64,000 nt of DNA from JBPOFM01 sp051252455 (GCA_051252455.1 JBPOFM010000001.1:1-64000); one strand, 5' to 3'; positions 34,099 to 43,983 are shown, counted from the stretch's first letter. Made by a program: numbers and translations. Notes: a model not told the origin generated them from the letters alone.

Positions 34099-37000
34099 AT
34101 GGTAAAAAAATTACTCTTTGTTATTTTGCTTTTTTCATATGTTTCTTTTGGTTTTGGACAGACTGTTATTATTCCTGCCTCAAATACAAGTGATGGCGCT
34201 GTTAATGATCCTTACGGCACATGGTGGGGATTTGAAAGAAGCGCTATGATTTATACCAATGCGCAAATAGGAACTACTGGAGATATTAATAATGTTGGTT
34301 TTTTCTTAAATACTGTAAATACACCTCAAGATGCTGTGGATGTTAGGATTTATATGAAAACGCGAACCACTACATTTGCCGCAAACACTGCATATGCAAA
34401 TGAAACGACTGGTGCAACACTAGTTTATGGCCCCACCACTATTCCTGCCGCGAGTTTTACAGCCAATAATTGGATCACAGTTGCACTAACAACCCCTTTT
34501 ACTTATACTGGAAATAATCTTGAAATCATCATAGAAACTAATGCTACTGGCTCCGGTAATGGTGATGGTTCTACTGGAAAACAGTTTAGATATCAAACCC
34601 AAGGTAGTAATCAATTTTATCAATATTGGAATGGAGATAATTCAGCTCCAACAGGAAATGGTACCAGATCCGCAAATAGACCAAATGTTAGCTTAAATTT
34701 CCTTGCGCTTACTCCCTGTTCAGGGACACCGATTGGTGGTACAATAGCAGTGTCTCCTACTTCCGGAAGTCCTGGTTCCAACTACGGCGTTACTGCATCA
34801 GGTTACACTACTGGCACAGGACTTACCTACCAATGGGAATATAGTGATACTGGTGGTGCAACATGGACAGCTCAAGGAGCAGCTACAAGTATTTATACCG
34901 CACTTTCGGGCTTGGTAGCACCTGCAGTTGGTGTCGTGAGAACGTGGCGCTTGGTAGTCACTTGTACGGCTACCACGTCTAGTGCTAATTCTTCTATGGG
35001 TACTTTTACATCTGCCATTACCTATTGTACGCCAACAAATACTTATTCTACAGCATATTATATAAGTGGTGTTACAACATCAGGTGGTTTAGCTAATATT
35101 AATAATACTCCAACGGGTTTTTCTGCTTACACAGACTATACTTCGTTTTTTGTAAGGTCATTTCCTGGTGGCGATTTTACTATAACCGCAACCCATCCAT
35201 CTAGCACTTATGGTTACAGTGTATGGATAGATTGGAATAATGATGGTGACTTCATTGACGCTGGTGAGAATGTGATCTCTACGGCTTATTTAGCTACTCC
35301 TGCGACCCTACCTCAAATAACCATCCCGGGCGGTCAGGCCCTTGGCAATTATAGAATGCGTATCAGAAATGCCTATTTAAGTAATCCTGCTCCTGTTTGT
35401 GGTTCTCATGATTATGGTGAGGCAGAAGATTATACTTTAGAGTTAGTGGCAGCACCTCCTTGCGCCTCACGACCTACAGTTACTACAGCAACAGGAGTAA
35501 CACCGACTTCGGCCACACTTAACTGGACGGCGGCAACACCAGCTCCAGCATTAGGTTACCAATATTATTATTCGACTGTTAATACAGCACCAAATGCCGG
35601 GACAGCTCCCTCTGGTCCTGATGTTGGACCAGGTGTATTATTTGCGAATATTACTGGACTTACCCCATTTACTCAATATTATTATTGGGTAAGATCTAAT
35701 TGTAATGCATCAGACAAAAGTGCATGGGCAGGCCCTAGTACATTTACAACACCTCCAGTGCCTCCAGTAAATGATGAATGCGGGGCGGCAATCGGACTGA
35801 CTGTAAATTCTGATTTACTCTGCGGCGTGGTTACAGCTGGTACAACTGTGGCAGCAACCGCATCAGGACAACCAGATGATGTATCAGGTACACCAAATAA
35901 TGACGTTTGGTTTAGTTTTGTCGCAACTGGTCCATCCCATCAAATTTCCCTACTTAATGTTGTAGCGGTAATAGGCTCTTCTACCGATATGGGAATGGGA
36001 GTTTATAGCAGTGTTGGAGGTGTTTGTTCAGTATTGACACTCGTCGGCTCTAGCGATCCAAATGTTTATGATGTGGTAGGCTTAACTGCGGGTACCACCT
36101 ATTTTGTAAGGGTCTATGGATGGGCATCTGGTGCCTCAACTGCGCAAGCTAATTTCAATATATGTGTAGGTACACCTCCACCACCACCAAACAATGATCT
36201 ATGCATCAATGCCACTAACCTATCCTGTGGCACCACCAATCTTGCTGGAACTACGAACTTAACAAGTAACATACCAACTATATCAGGGTGCACAATGAGT
36301 AATTATGGTGTATGGTACACCTTTGTAGGTGATGGCCAAGCATCCACCATATCTTCCACAAGTACTGGCGGGTTTGACCACGAAATGTCTATTTCCACAG
36401 GAAATTGCACGAACCAGACAAGCATTGCCTGTGTTGATAACGTCTTTGGAACAGGAACAGAAACTTATACTTTCAACACGGTCAATCTAACTCAATATTA
36501 CGTTTACATTGCCTATAATTATTCTTTTGGCTCAACCACGGGCAACTTTACAATTTCAAGAACATGCTCTGCACCAACTTACTGTATTCCTTCTTCCAAC
36601 AACAATACTCCTGATTATATTTCAAATTTCACAGCTACAGGAACCTCAACTATAAATAATAATTCTGGGGCGGGCGTTACATCTACTGGATATAGTAATT
36701 ATACATTACCACCATCACCTCTTACTGTTACACAAATAGAAGGTGGTACTATTAATTTTAGCGTTACGCTTGCTGGAGGCACACAAGGTGTTAATATATG
36801 GGTAGATTGGAATGATGATTTAACATTTTCTCCTGCCGAAAAAGTTTATTCGAGTGGGGGGTATATAAATGGTGGCGTAACAGGTAGTTTCATTGTACCA
36901 GCACCTTCTGCCGGTACACACAGAATGAGAATACGTTCAGATTATTTTTCAACAGATCCAAGTGCCTGCGGCAATATATCTTATGGAGAAGCGGAAGATT

Positions 37001-40000
37001 ATTTAATTACTATCACCCCATTAAATTGTACAGCTAACCCTCAAAGTTTGACGGCTACTGCTACCTCCACTACCAGTGCAGACATTTCTTGGGCGGCACC
37101 TTCCCCTGCACCCGCTTTGGGATACGAGTATGTTGTGTCCACAGATCCTACAGGCATTCCTGTGATTGCTTCGGGGACAACATCAGCAACTAATGTGAGT
37201 GTTACTGGATTAAGCGCTGGAACAACTTATTATGTTTTTGTGAGAGGAATATGTAACGTCACCGATTTTGGTTTTTGGGTGACCACAACGCTCACTACAG
37301 GCTGCACCAATATTACAAATACACCAACTGTATGCCCAGTTATTGTAGATGTCCAAGGTAGTAATCCATTCACTGCTATTCCATTTGTAGCAGATCCAAC
37401 AACGGAAATTGGCTGTACAACGCCTACTGCTACGTTAGTGGCCAATGCGAATTTACGTCAAACAACCAGTTACAGAGTAGAACAGATTACCTATCCTAGC
37501 CCAGCACCAAACTATAATTTTCCGACCCTTGGAGGAAGTCCTCAACTTATTACCAGTGATGACGTATGGGCACCTTCATGGACAAATTTAGGCTTTAATT
37601 TCTGCTTCTACGGCAATACGTACTCTCAAGGCTTGGTTGGCGCCAATGGCGCATTGACGTTTAATAGCACAATTGCTGCGGGAAGTGCTTCTGGTTATGC
37701 CTTTTCAAATAATCTACCCAGCATTTTAGGAGCTTTGTTTGAACAAACAATTTATGGTGTTTATCATGATATAGATCCGCGTAATTTGCTAGGTACTCCT
37801 ATCAAGAGCCGTACGGTAGGAACGCCTGGATGCCGACAGTTTCAGGTTGCCTGGAATGATATTCCTATGTTCGGTGATTCCACGCGTTTATATACAGGCA
37901 TGATTGTTCTACACGAAACTACAAATATCATAGAAGTTTTCATCAAGGAAAAAAGGATCGAAAATGGAAATGTCAATCCATGGAATGACGGTAATGCACT
38001 CGTAGGTATTCAAGGGACAAGATCGCCTGCCCAATGGGTTGCGGCACCATGTAGAAATAGTTTGGATACCAACTGGGAAACCACAAACGAAGCGTGGCGT
38101 TTTGTACCGAATGGTGCAGTGATTGCACCTGTCTCCGTAACATGGTACCAAGGTTCAGTGGCGCCTGGCAATGTGGTAACAGGCAATGCTAACAATAGTT
38201 TGACCGTTTCTACGGGAGGCACTTATTTTGCTTCGGTAGAATACAACCTTTGTAGTGGTCCAATCACTTTAGTTGATGAAATTGTTGTGACAGATACTAA
38301 AAAGACATGGAATGGGTCTTTTGATAACAATTGGTATAGAGCAGCAAATTGGTCGCCAGCGGCGGTTCCTACCATCACTGATTGTGTGGTCATACCTTCG
38401 ACGGCGTCTACCAATGGTCGTTCTCCAATTGCCGACTATAGTAATCTACCACCTCCAACTCCTCCAAGTATCGCAAGAGCAAAGAACATAAGAGTGATGA
38501 ATAATGGTGGATTGGAAGTAAGCGCTGGAACGTTTTTAGAAATTGAAGAATGGCTCAATGTTGCAGCTTCGGGATCTGTTATGATTAGAAGCACAGGTAG
38601 CTTAATTCAATTGAATGATGTCGCAACAAATAATAATACAGGAAACATTCGTATGCAACGAGAAGTTCTTGGTGTAGGTGCCCAAAACTATGTGTATTGG
38701 TCATCTCCAGTGGAAGGTTTTAATGTGGCCAACGTGAACATGGCAACCTCTGAAGCGAGGTACCAATGGAATCCAACGCAAGCTGGCTTAAATGGCACTT
38801 GGAATTCTGCTTCAGGAACAATGACAGTTGGCAGAGGTTATATTGTGAGAGGCCTAGACTTGCCACCATCTCCAATTCCAGCGAATACTGCCGAATTTTT
38901 AGGTCGCCCAAGCAATGGTATTATTACCACTCCAATTAGTAGGGGAACATACAGTGGTCCTGATTATCTGCCTGTTGGAGGTGGAGCAACTATGGCAACA
39001 GATATTGATGACAACTGGAATTTAGTTGGTAATCCCTACCCTTCCGCTATATCCGCTAGTGCATTTATTGCAGAGAACACGACAGGAACACCTAAAATAG
39101 ATGGAACGATTTATCTATGGAGTCATGATGGTCTACCATCTGGAGGCACTACACAAGATCCATTCTACGGTGACTATGTCTATAATTATCTAGGGGCCGA
39201 TTACGTAGCAACCAACGGAGTGGGATCAAATCCTCCAGTTTTTTATGGCAATATCGCTGCCGGACAGTCATTCTTTGTGCAGATGTTAGACGGTGCCGGA
39301 GTGTCAAACACCCTAACCTTTAATAATGGGATGCGTTCAGGTTCTCCGGCAAATGACAATTTCTTACGATCGGGAGAACGTCATAGAATTTGGCTTGATT
39401 TAATAAATAGTAATGACGTAGCTAGTTCAACTTTAGTTGGTTATGTGATAAATGCCACTAATGATAGAGATTTACTTTTTGACGGTTATGATTTAAGCGA
39501 TACCTCTATGCAGTTCTATTCCTTAATAGGCGAAGACGAAATGACAATTCAAGGAAGACAGCTGCCTTTCGAACAAGAAGATAGAGTGCCTCTTGGGTTT
39601 ACCGTGCCACAAAATGCGAATTATAAAATTGCAATTAATTCGTTAGATGGGTTATTTGCCGATGTGTTCCAAAATGTTTATCTGGAAGATACGTATTTAA
39701 ATACGATTGTTGATCTCCGTTATGCACCATACACATTTACATCAAACAGTGGCACCTTCAATGACCGTTTCATATTACGTTACACAAATGAGACCTTGAG
39801 TACGCCTGAACAAGTTGCTAATTTTGGATTCAACATTATTGGCTTGAAAGACTATATCAAAGTCACTTCTGGAAGTAGTCAAATTAACACTGTGGTTGTA
39901 TATGATGTATTGGGTAGAGTGCTTGCAGATTATAAGGATATCAATGCATTGGAGTTTAAACTAGATCTCATTAACCAAAGTAATGGCGCTTTAATTGTTA

Positions 40001-40050
40001 AAGCAACTTTATATAACGGTCAGCAAAAGATCAAAAAGGTTATATATTGA
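34099..40050 (+). CDS. Giant secreted multidomain protein (1983 aa), T9SS type C
   Basis: A signal peptide (1-20, ending 'FGFGQ') precedes a beta-rich domain (about 22-205), an Ig-like segment (about 215-310), a GEVED domain ending 'YGEAEDYTLEL' (about 450), an FN3 domain (about 457-555), two PPC/jelly-roll-like domains (about 560-830), a second GEVED domain ending 'YGEAEDYLITI' (about 975), another FN3 domain (about 980-1070), a nidogen-like region (about 1080-1330) and the long C-terminal module shared with the 1596-residue protein. The end ('VYDVLGRVLADYKDINALEF') is a T9SS type C sorting signal. FN3 and GEVED domains suggest binding to glycans or surfaces. Confidence 0.85.
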   Translation: MVKKLLFVILLFSYVSFGFGQTVIIPASNTSDGAVNDPYGTWWGFERSAMIYTNAQIGTTGDINNVGFFLNTVNTPQDAVDVRIYMKTRTTTFAANTAYANETTGATLVYGPTTIPAASFTANNWITVALTTPFTYTGNNLEIIIETNATGSGNGDGSTGKQFRYQTQGSNQFYQYWNGDNSAPTGNGTRSANRPNVSLNFLALTPCSGTPIGGTIAVSPTSGSPGSNYGVTASGYTTGTGLTYQWEYSDTGGATWTAQGAATSIYTALSGLVAPAVGVVRTWRLVVTCTATTSSANSSMGTFTSAITYCTPTNTYSTAYYISGVTTSGGLANINNTPTGFSAYTDYTSFFVRSFPGGDFTITATHPSSTYGYSVWIDWNNDGDFIDAGENVISTAYLATPATLPQITIPGGQALGNYRMRIRNAYLSNPAPVCGSHDYGEAEDYTLELVAAPPCASRPTVTTATGVTPTSATLNWTAATPAPALGYQYYYSTVNTAPNAGTAPSGPDVGPGVLFANITGLTPFTQYYYWVRSNCNASDKSAWAGPSTFTTPPVPPVNDECGAAIGLTVNSDLLCGVVTAGTTVAATASGQPDDVSGTPNNDVWFSFVATGPSHQISLLNVVAVIGSSTDMGMGVYSSVGGVCSVLTLVGSSDPNVYDVVGLTAGTTYFVRVYGWASGASTAQANFNICVGTPPPPPNNDLCINATNLSCGTTNLAGTTNLTSNIPTISGCTMSNYGVWYTFVGDGQASTISSTSTGGFDHEMSISTGNCTNQTSIACVDNVFGTGTETYTFNTVNLTQYYVYIAYNYSFGSTTGNFTISRTCSAPTYCIPSSNNNTPDYISNFTATGTSTINNNSGAGVTSTGYSNYTLPPSPLTVTQIEGGTINFSVTLAGGTQGVNIWVDWNDDLTFSPAEKVYSSGGYINGGVTGSFIVPAPSAGTHRMRIRSDYFSTDPSACGNISYGEAEDYLITITPLNCTANPQSLTATATSTTSADISWAAPSPAPALGYEYVVSTDPTGIPVIASGTTSATNVSVTGLSAGTTYYVFVRGICNVTDFGFWVTTTLTTGCTNITNTPTVCPVIVDVQGSNPFTAIPFVADPTTEIGCTTPTATLVANANLRQTTSYRVEQITYPSPAPNYNFPTLGGSPQLITSDDVWAPSWTNLGFNFCFYGNTYSQGLVGANGALTFNSTIAAGSASGYAFSNNLPSILGALFEQTIYGVYHDIDPRNLLGTPIKSRTVGTPGCRQFQVAWNDIPMFGDSTRLYTGMIVLHETTNIIEVFIKEKRIENGNVNPWNDGNALVGIQGTRSPAQWVAAPCRNSLDTNWETTNEAWRFVPNGAVIAPVSVTWYQGSVAPGNVVTGNANNSLTVSTGGTYFASVEYNLCSGPITLVDEIVVTDTKKTWNGSFDNNWYRAANWSPAAVPTITDCVVIPSTASTNGRSPIADYSNLPPPTPPSIARAKNIRVMNNGGLEVSAGTFLEIEEWLNVAASGSVMIRSTGSLIQLNDVATNNNTGNIRMQREVLGVGAQNYVYWSSPVEGFNVANVNMATSEARYQWNPTQAGLNGTWNSASGTMTVGRGYIVRGLDLPPSPIPANTAEFLGRPSNGIITTPISRGTYSGPDYLPVGGGATMATDIDDNWNLVGNPYPSAISASAFIAENTTGTPKIDGTIYLWSHDGLPSGGTTQDPFYGDYVYNYLGADYVATNGVGSNPPVFYGNIAAGQSFFVQMLDGAGVSNTLTFNNGMRSGSPANDNFLRSGERHRIWLDLINSNDVASSTLVGYVINATNDRDLLFDGYDLSDTSMQFYSLIGEDEMTIQGRQLPFEQEDRVPLGFTVPQNANYKIAINSLDGLFADVFQNVYLEDTYLNTIVDLRYAPYTFTSNSGTFNDRFILRYTNETLSTPEQVANFGFNIIGLKDYIKVTSGSSQINTVVVYDVLGRVLADYKDINALEFKLDLINQSNGALIVKATLYNGQQKIKKVIY

Positions 40051-40074
40051 TTAATTAAATAACTCCATAAACAC

Positions 40075-40106
40075 AAAGACCCACCTAACAGGTGGGTCTT
40101 TCTTTT
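40075..40106 (+). terminator. Terminator after the 1983-aa gene
   Basis: Perfect 11-bp stem AAAGACCCACC (40075-40085) with GGTGGGTCTTT (40091-40101), loop TAACA, followed by CTTTTTC. Confidence 0.92.
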
Positions 40107-40206
40107 TCATGAAAACAACAATATACAATATCAAATGGAAAACGATGACATGTAACTATTAAAAAGAAAGTTGAGTTATTTTAGAATGTATTAAAAAAGA
40201 TGCTAC

Positions 40207-40261
40207 TCCATATTTACTTCATATTTAATTCATATTTACTTCATATATAGTTCATATATAG
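40207..40261. repeat. Five tandem 11-bp AT-rich repeats (TTCATATTTAC-like)
   Basis: Five contiguous units of exactly 11 bp: TCCATATTTAC, TTCATATTTAA, TTCATATTTAC, TTCATATATAG, TTCATATATAG. A period of 11 bp keeps each unit on nearly the same face of the helix, as in curved DNA or a multi-site binding array. It lies between converging genes, about 100 bases after a terminator. The rest of the 40107-40347 spacer shows nothing else. Confidence 0.85.
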
Positions 40262-40347
40262 TCAGTGTCAAATTGGTGTCTACTTAATGTGTATACAATA
40301 GGAACTTTATGGTACAATGATACTAGGTTTCAATAAGCATAATTCAG

Positions 40348-40671
40348 TTAAAGAAACTGCCAAAAATTCCAAAAAGAACGCTTTTGTAGATAATCCAATG
40401 AGCCTTCCCTCGCATAAGCCTCTCGCTCAAATGAAATATTTCGATAGGCCAATGACCAATTACCGTACTGGACATACCTGATGAAAAATTCCACGACATA
40501 CCATACAAAAAACGGTAGCACAAGCAGCTCCAGTTGCTGACGCAAATGAATTCGTTCATGGTTGATAAAACAACGATTCATCTTTAAATCTGCATGTCTA
40601 ACAAACACAAAAGGATATAAAGTAATGCCAGTATATCCCCTTGGAACAATATATTTAGAAACAAAAATCAT
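40348..40671 (-). CDS. Small membrane protein with HExxH zincin motif (M56/M48-like remnant)
   Basis: The 107-residue protein carries 'NHERIHLRQQLELL' with HERIH at 38-42, followed by a hydrophobic helix (about 48-67) and 'FEREAYARE', whose Glu could be the third zinc ligand. This resembles the zinc-binding core of BlaR1/M56-type membrane peptidases reduced to its minimum. No sensor or regulator partner is nearby. It may be a tiny membrane protease or a non-catalytic relative. It is expressed opposite to the DUF5522-hutU pair. Confidence 0.6.
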   Translation of the reverse strand: MIFVSKYIVPRGYTGITLYPFVFVRHADLKMNRCFINHERIHLRQQLELLVLPFFVWYVVEFFIRYVQYGNWSLAYRNISFEREAYAREGSLDYLQKRSFWNFWQFL

Positions 40672-40720
40672 AGTGTAGGCCTTCCAAAAATCAATCCAAT
40701 TTACAGTATATTTGTGATAT

Positions 40721-40882
40721 ATGAAGAAAATTGTCCCACTTGAAGAAGGCGACTACTATCTCACCCCGGAAGGCTATCGCTGTTTCACCGAGCAATATCT
40801 ATTAAAACGAGGTTATTGTTGTGAAAGTGGTTGCAGACATTGTCCCTACGGTTTCAATAAGAATTCTTTAAAAAAAAAGTAA
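40721..40882 (+). CDS. DUF5522 family peptide (53 aa)
   Basis: The ORF runs from ATG 40721 to a TAA that overlaps the hutU ATG by one base (TAATG at 40880-40884). The product has four Cys in 'GYCCESGCRHCPYG', the hallmark of DUF5522, likely a small metal- or cluster-binding site. Function unknown. The overlap implies translational coupling to urocanase. Confidence 0.85.
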   Translation: MKKIVPLEEGDYYLTPEGYRCFTEQYLLKRGYCCESGCRHCPYGFNKNSLKKK

Positions 40883-42882
40883 TGCCAATAGCCACATCAA
40901 GTTTTCAAGAGCAAATCAAAGAAGGAATTCCAGACATTCTTCCTTCTGAAAAACGCTATGACACCTCCATAAATCACGCCCCAAAACGCAAGGACATCTT
41001 GTCGTCAGAAGAGAAGAAATTAGCACTCCGCAACGCATTACGTTATTTTGACAAAACACACCATCAGGAGTTATTACCAGAATTCAAAAATGAATTAGAA
41101 ACCTACGGACGAATCTATATGTATAGATTCCGTCCAGACTACAAAATGTACGCCAGGCCAATTGACGAATACCCGGCAAAATCCAAACAAGCTGCCGCCA
41201 TCATGTTAATGATACAAAACAACTTGGACCATGCAGTCGCCCAGCATCCACACGAATTGATTACCTATGGCGGTAATGGGGCTGTGTTTTCCAATTGGGC
41301 GCAGTACCGATTGACCATGCAATACTTGTCCGAAATGAATGACGATCAAACCTTGGCTATGTATTCCGGTCATCCCATGGGATTGTTCCCCTCTCATAAG
41401 GAAGCACCAAGAGTGGTCGTCACGAACGGCATGATGATTCCAAATTATTCCAAACCAGATGATTGGGAAAAGTTCAATGCCCTCGGAGTCACACAATATG
41501 GTCAGATGACAGCTGGCAGTTATATGTATATTGGTCCTCAAGGTATAGTTCACGGTACCACCATTACTGTATTAAATGCTTTCAGGAAAATTAAGAAATC
41601 ACCTAAAGGCGGCCTATTTGTAACATCAGGATTGGGTGGTATGAGTGGTGCTCAACCCAAAGCAGGCAACATTGCGGGCTGCATTACAGTTTGCGCAGAA
41701 GTGAATCCTAAAATCACTCAAGTGCGTTTAGATCAAGGTTGGATAGATGAGAAAATCACGGATTTAGATAAGTTGGTTGCAAGAGTGAAATCGGCAATAA
41801 ACAATCAAGAAACAATATCCTTGGCTTATTTAGGCAATATTGTGGACGTATGGGAGAAATTCGACCAGGACAATATCCATATAGATATAGGTAGTGATCA
41901 AACCTCGTTACATAATCCTTGGGCTGGTGGTTATTATCCTGTGGATATGTCTTTTGAAGACGCTAACGACTTGATGTCGAATGACCCCACAGTGTTCAAG
42001 GAAAAAGTTCAGCAGACCCTGTGTAAACATGCAAAAGCAATTAACAAGCATACAGCTAAAGGCACATACTTCTTTGACTACGGCAATGCTTTTTTACTTG
42101 AAGCATCGCGTGCTGGTGCTGATGTAATGGCTCCTAATGGCATAGATTTCAAATACCCAAGCTATGTACAGGACATTATGGGACCTATGTGCTTTGATTA
42201 CGGTTTTGGCCCTTTTCGATGGGTTTGTGCTTCTGGAAAACCAAAAGATCTTGAAAAGACGGATCGTATCGCCTGTGAAGTCCTTGAAGACATCATGAAA
42301 CAATCACCGAAAGAGATTCAACAACAGATGGCGGACAATATTACCTGGATTAAAGGTGCGCAAGAAAATAAATTGGTGGTAGGATCACAAGCGCGAATCT
42401 TATATGCTGACGCCGAAGGACGAATGAAAATTGCTCAAGCTTTTAATGATGCTATCAATAAAAATGAGATTGGAATAGTTGTTTTAGGCAGAGATCACCA
42501 CGATGTTTCAGGAACAGATTCTCCATATAGAGAAACGAGTAATATTTATGACGGTTCTCGCTTCACTGCAGACATGGCCATTCAGAATGTGATTGGTGAT
42601 AGCTTTAGAGGTGCTACGTGGGTCAGTATCCATAATGGAGGCGGCGTCGGTTGGGGCGAAGTGATAAATGGCGGATTTGGTATGGTTCTTGATGGTAGTA
42701 CAGGAGCGGAAAGACGCCTAAAATCGATGCTTTTCTGGGATGTCAACAATGGTATTGCCAGGCGCAGTTGGGCTCGAAATGAGGGAGCCGTTTTCGCCAT
42801 CAAACGCGCCATGGAAATGGAATCCAACTTAAGGGTCACCTTACCAAATAACGTCGATGAAACATTACTAGACTCGTTATAA
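40882..42882 (+). CDS. hutU: Urocanate hydratase (urocanase)
   Basis: HutU hydrates urocanate to imidazolonepropionate, the second step of histidine breakdown, using tightly bound NAD+. Signatures include 'GHPMGLFPSHKEAPR', 'GQMTAGSYMYIGPQGI', 'SGLGGMSGAQPKA' and 'FDYGNAFLLEASRAGA'. The length of 666 residues exceeds the roughly 555 of classical HutU and matches the longer form I associate with Bacteroidota. No hutH, hutI or hutG is present, so the pathway is scattered. The start overlaps the DUF5522 stop. Confidence 0.94.
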   Translation: MPIATSSFQEQIKEGIPDILPSEKRYDTSINHAPKRKDILSSEEKKLALRNALRYFDKTHHQELLPEFKNELETYGRIYMYRFRPDYKMYARPIDEYPAKSKQAAAIMLMIQNNLDHAVAQHPHELITYGGNGAVFSNWAQYRLTMQYLSEMNDDQTLAMYSGHPMGLFPSHKEAPRVVVTNGMMIPNYSKPDDWEKFNALGVTQYGQMTAGSYMYIGPQGIVHGTTITVLNAFRKIKKSPKGGLFVTSGLGGMSGAQPKAGNIAGCITVCAEVNPKITQVRLDQGWIDEKITDLDKLVARVKSAINNQETISLAYLGNIVDVWEKFDQDNIHIDIGSDQTSLHNPWAGGYYPVDMSFEDANDLMSNDPTVFKEKVQQTLCKHAKAINKHTAKGTYFFDYGNAFLLEASRAGADVMAPNGIDFKYPSYVQDIMGPMCFDYGFGPFRWVCASGKPKDLEKTDRIACEVLEDIMKQSPKEIQQQMADNITWIKGAQENKLVVGSQARILYADAEGRMKIAQAFNDAINKNEIGIVVLGRDHHDVSGTDSPYRETSNIYDGSRFTADMAIQNVIGDSFRGATWVSIHNGGGVGWGEVINGGFGMVLDGSTGAERRLKSMLFWDVNNGIARRSWARNEGAVFAIKRAMEMESNLRVTLPNNVDETLLDSL

Positions 42883-42897
42883 CAATTATTAAAAAAA

Positions 42898-43452
42898 ATG
42901 AAAATGAAAAGAATTATTAAATTAGTACCAATTATGATGCTGTTTGCGATAATAGCATCCTGCAGCTCGGTAAGAGTTGCATCTGATTATGATAAAAATG
43001 TCAGTTTCAACGAATACAAGACATTTGCATTTTACAAACCCGGAATTGACAAGGCAGAAATAAGTGATTTGGATAAGCGGCGTATTCTCCGTGCCATAGA
43101 AGCTGAATTGATGGCAAAAGGGTTTACCAAATCTGAAAATCCAGATGTGCTCGTAAGCATGTTCACCAAGTCTCAACAACGTGTTGATGTTTACAATAAC
43201 AACTGGGGCTTTGGCGGCTGGGGCTGGGGAGGCTACGGCGGTTGGGGCTGGGGCTGGAACCAAAGACCATCGGTATCTACAACTACCGAAGGAACTTTAT
43301 ACATTGATTTAATTGATGCCAATAAGAAAGAATTAATATGGCAAGGTATGGGAACTGGTTATTTATCTAAAAACATGGATAAAAAAGAGGAACGTATTCA
43401 GGAATTCGTATCAAAAGTAATGGAGAAATATCCTCCAGGAATGGAAAAATAA
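42898..43452 (+). CDS. DUF4136 lipoprotein
   Basis: The 184-residue product has a lipoprotein signal peptide with lipobox 'IIASC' and a DUF4136 domain (about 25-180). A Gly/Trp-rich insertion at about 101-119 ('GGWGWGGYGGWGWGW') interrupts it, as often seen in this family. It is probably an outer-membrane or periplasmic lipoprotein with no known activity. It follows hutU by 15 bases and ends at a strong terminator. Confidence 0.88.
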   Translation: MKMKRIIKLVPIMMLFAIIASCSSVRVASDYDKNVSFNEYKTFAFYKPGIDKAEISDLDKRRILRAIEAELMAKGFTKSENPDVLVSMFTKSQQRVDVYNNNWGFGGWGWGGYGGWGWGWNQRPSVSTTTEGTLYIDLIDANKKELIWQGMGTGYLSKNMDKKEERIQEFVSKVMEKYPPGMEK

Positions 43453-43456
43453 TTTT

Positions 43457-43492
43457 AAAAAAAAAGAGGCTTTTAAAAAGCCTCTTTTTTTT
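43457..43492. terminator. Bidirectional terminator after the DUF4136 gene
   Basis: Stem GAGGCTTTT (43466-43474) with AAAAGCCTC (43476-43484), extended by an A-tract on the left and T8 on the right. It can serve the converging Spy-like gene too. Confidence 0.92.
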
Positions 43493-43859
43493 ATTCTTTT
43501 TTAAAGAATTTGAGATAAGTTTCGTATTGTTCTGTGGTCAGAATATTTTTAAGTTTTGCTCTTTTCATCATTTCGCTTTCGTCTTGAAGTTTTGTACTTC
43601 CACTATCCTTCATTTCAGCAGATAGCTTCTTGTAACTTTTATCTAATTCCAAAAACATTTCATTCACCTTTGGGATCTGATCGGTATTTAAATTCACAAT
43701 TTTATGGAGTGCGAACGTTTGATCTTTTGCGCTTTCATTTTCACGAATCGTTTGTTTCATAGCTTCTTCGGACGTTTGTGGATTTTCCTGACCAAAACTT
43801 ATTTGCATTCCAGATAGCAATAAAACAAAGAAACATACGAGTGTAATATATCTTTTCAT
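43491..43859 (-). CDS. Short secreted Spy-like protein (122 aa)
   Basis: From ATG 43859 the product has a signal peptide ending near 'ISFGQ' and a charged helical body with 'LNTDQIPKVNEMF' and a closing 'ILTTEQYETYLKFFKK'. An earlier ATG at 43877 adds six residues and is possible. The pattern matches the two secreted helical proteins near 25 kb. Periplasmic chaperone-like role inferred only. Confidence 0.65.
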   Translation of the reverse strand: MKRYITLVCFFVLLLSGMQISFGQENPQTSEEAMKQTIRENESAKDQTFALHKIVNLNTDQIPKVNEMFLELDKSYKKLSAEMKDSGSTKLQDESEMMKRAKLKNILTTEQYETYLKFFKKE

Positions 43860-43933
43860 AAGAGTTTGAAATTTCATTAGTTAAGAGTAAATATACTAAA
43901 AAAAACTTCGATTATATAAAACACTTCTCATTT

Positions 43934-43964
43934 TTAGTGGTCGGTTTAAAAAATCTTATCTTTG
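43934..43964 (+). promoter_or_regulatory. Probable promoter of the SulP gene
   Basis: TTAG (43934-43937, one mismatch to TTTG), 19 bases, then TATCTTTG (43957-43964), a full match to the Bacteroidota TAnnTTTG -7 element, 19 bases before the ATG. Confidence 0.5.
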
Positions 43965-43983
43965 CCGACTTTTAGACCTATCT

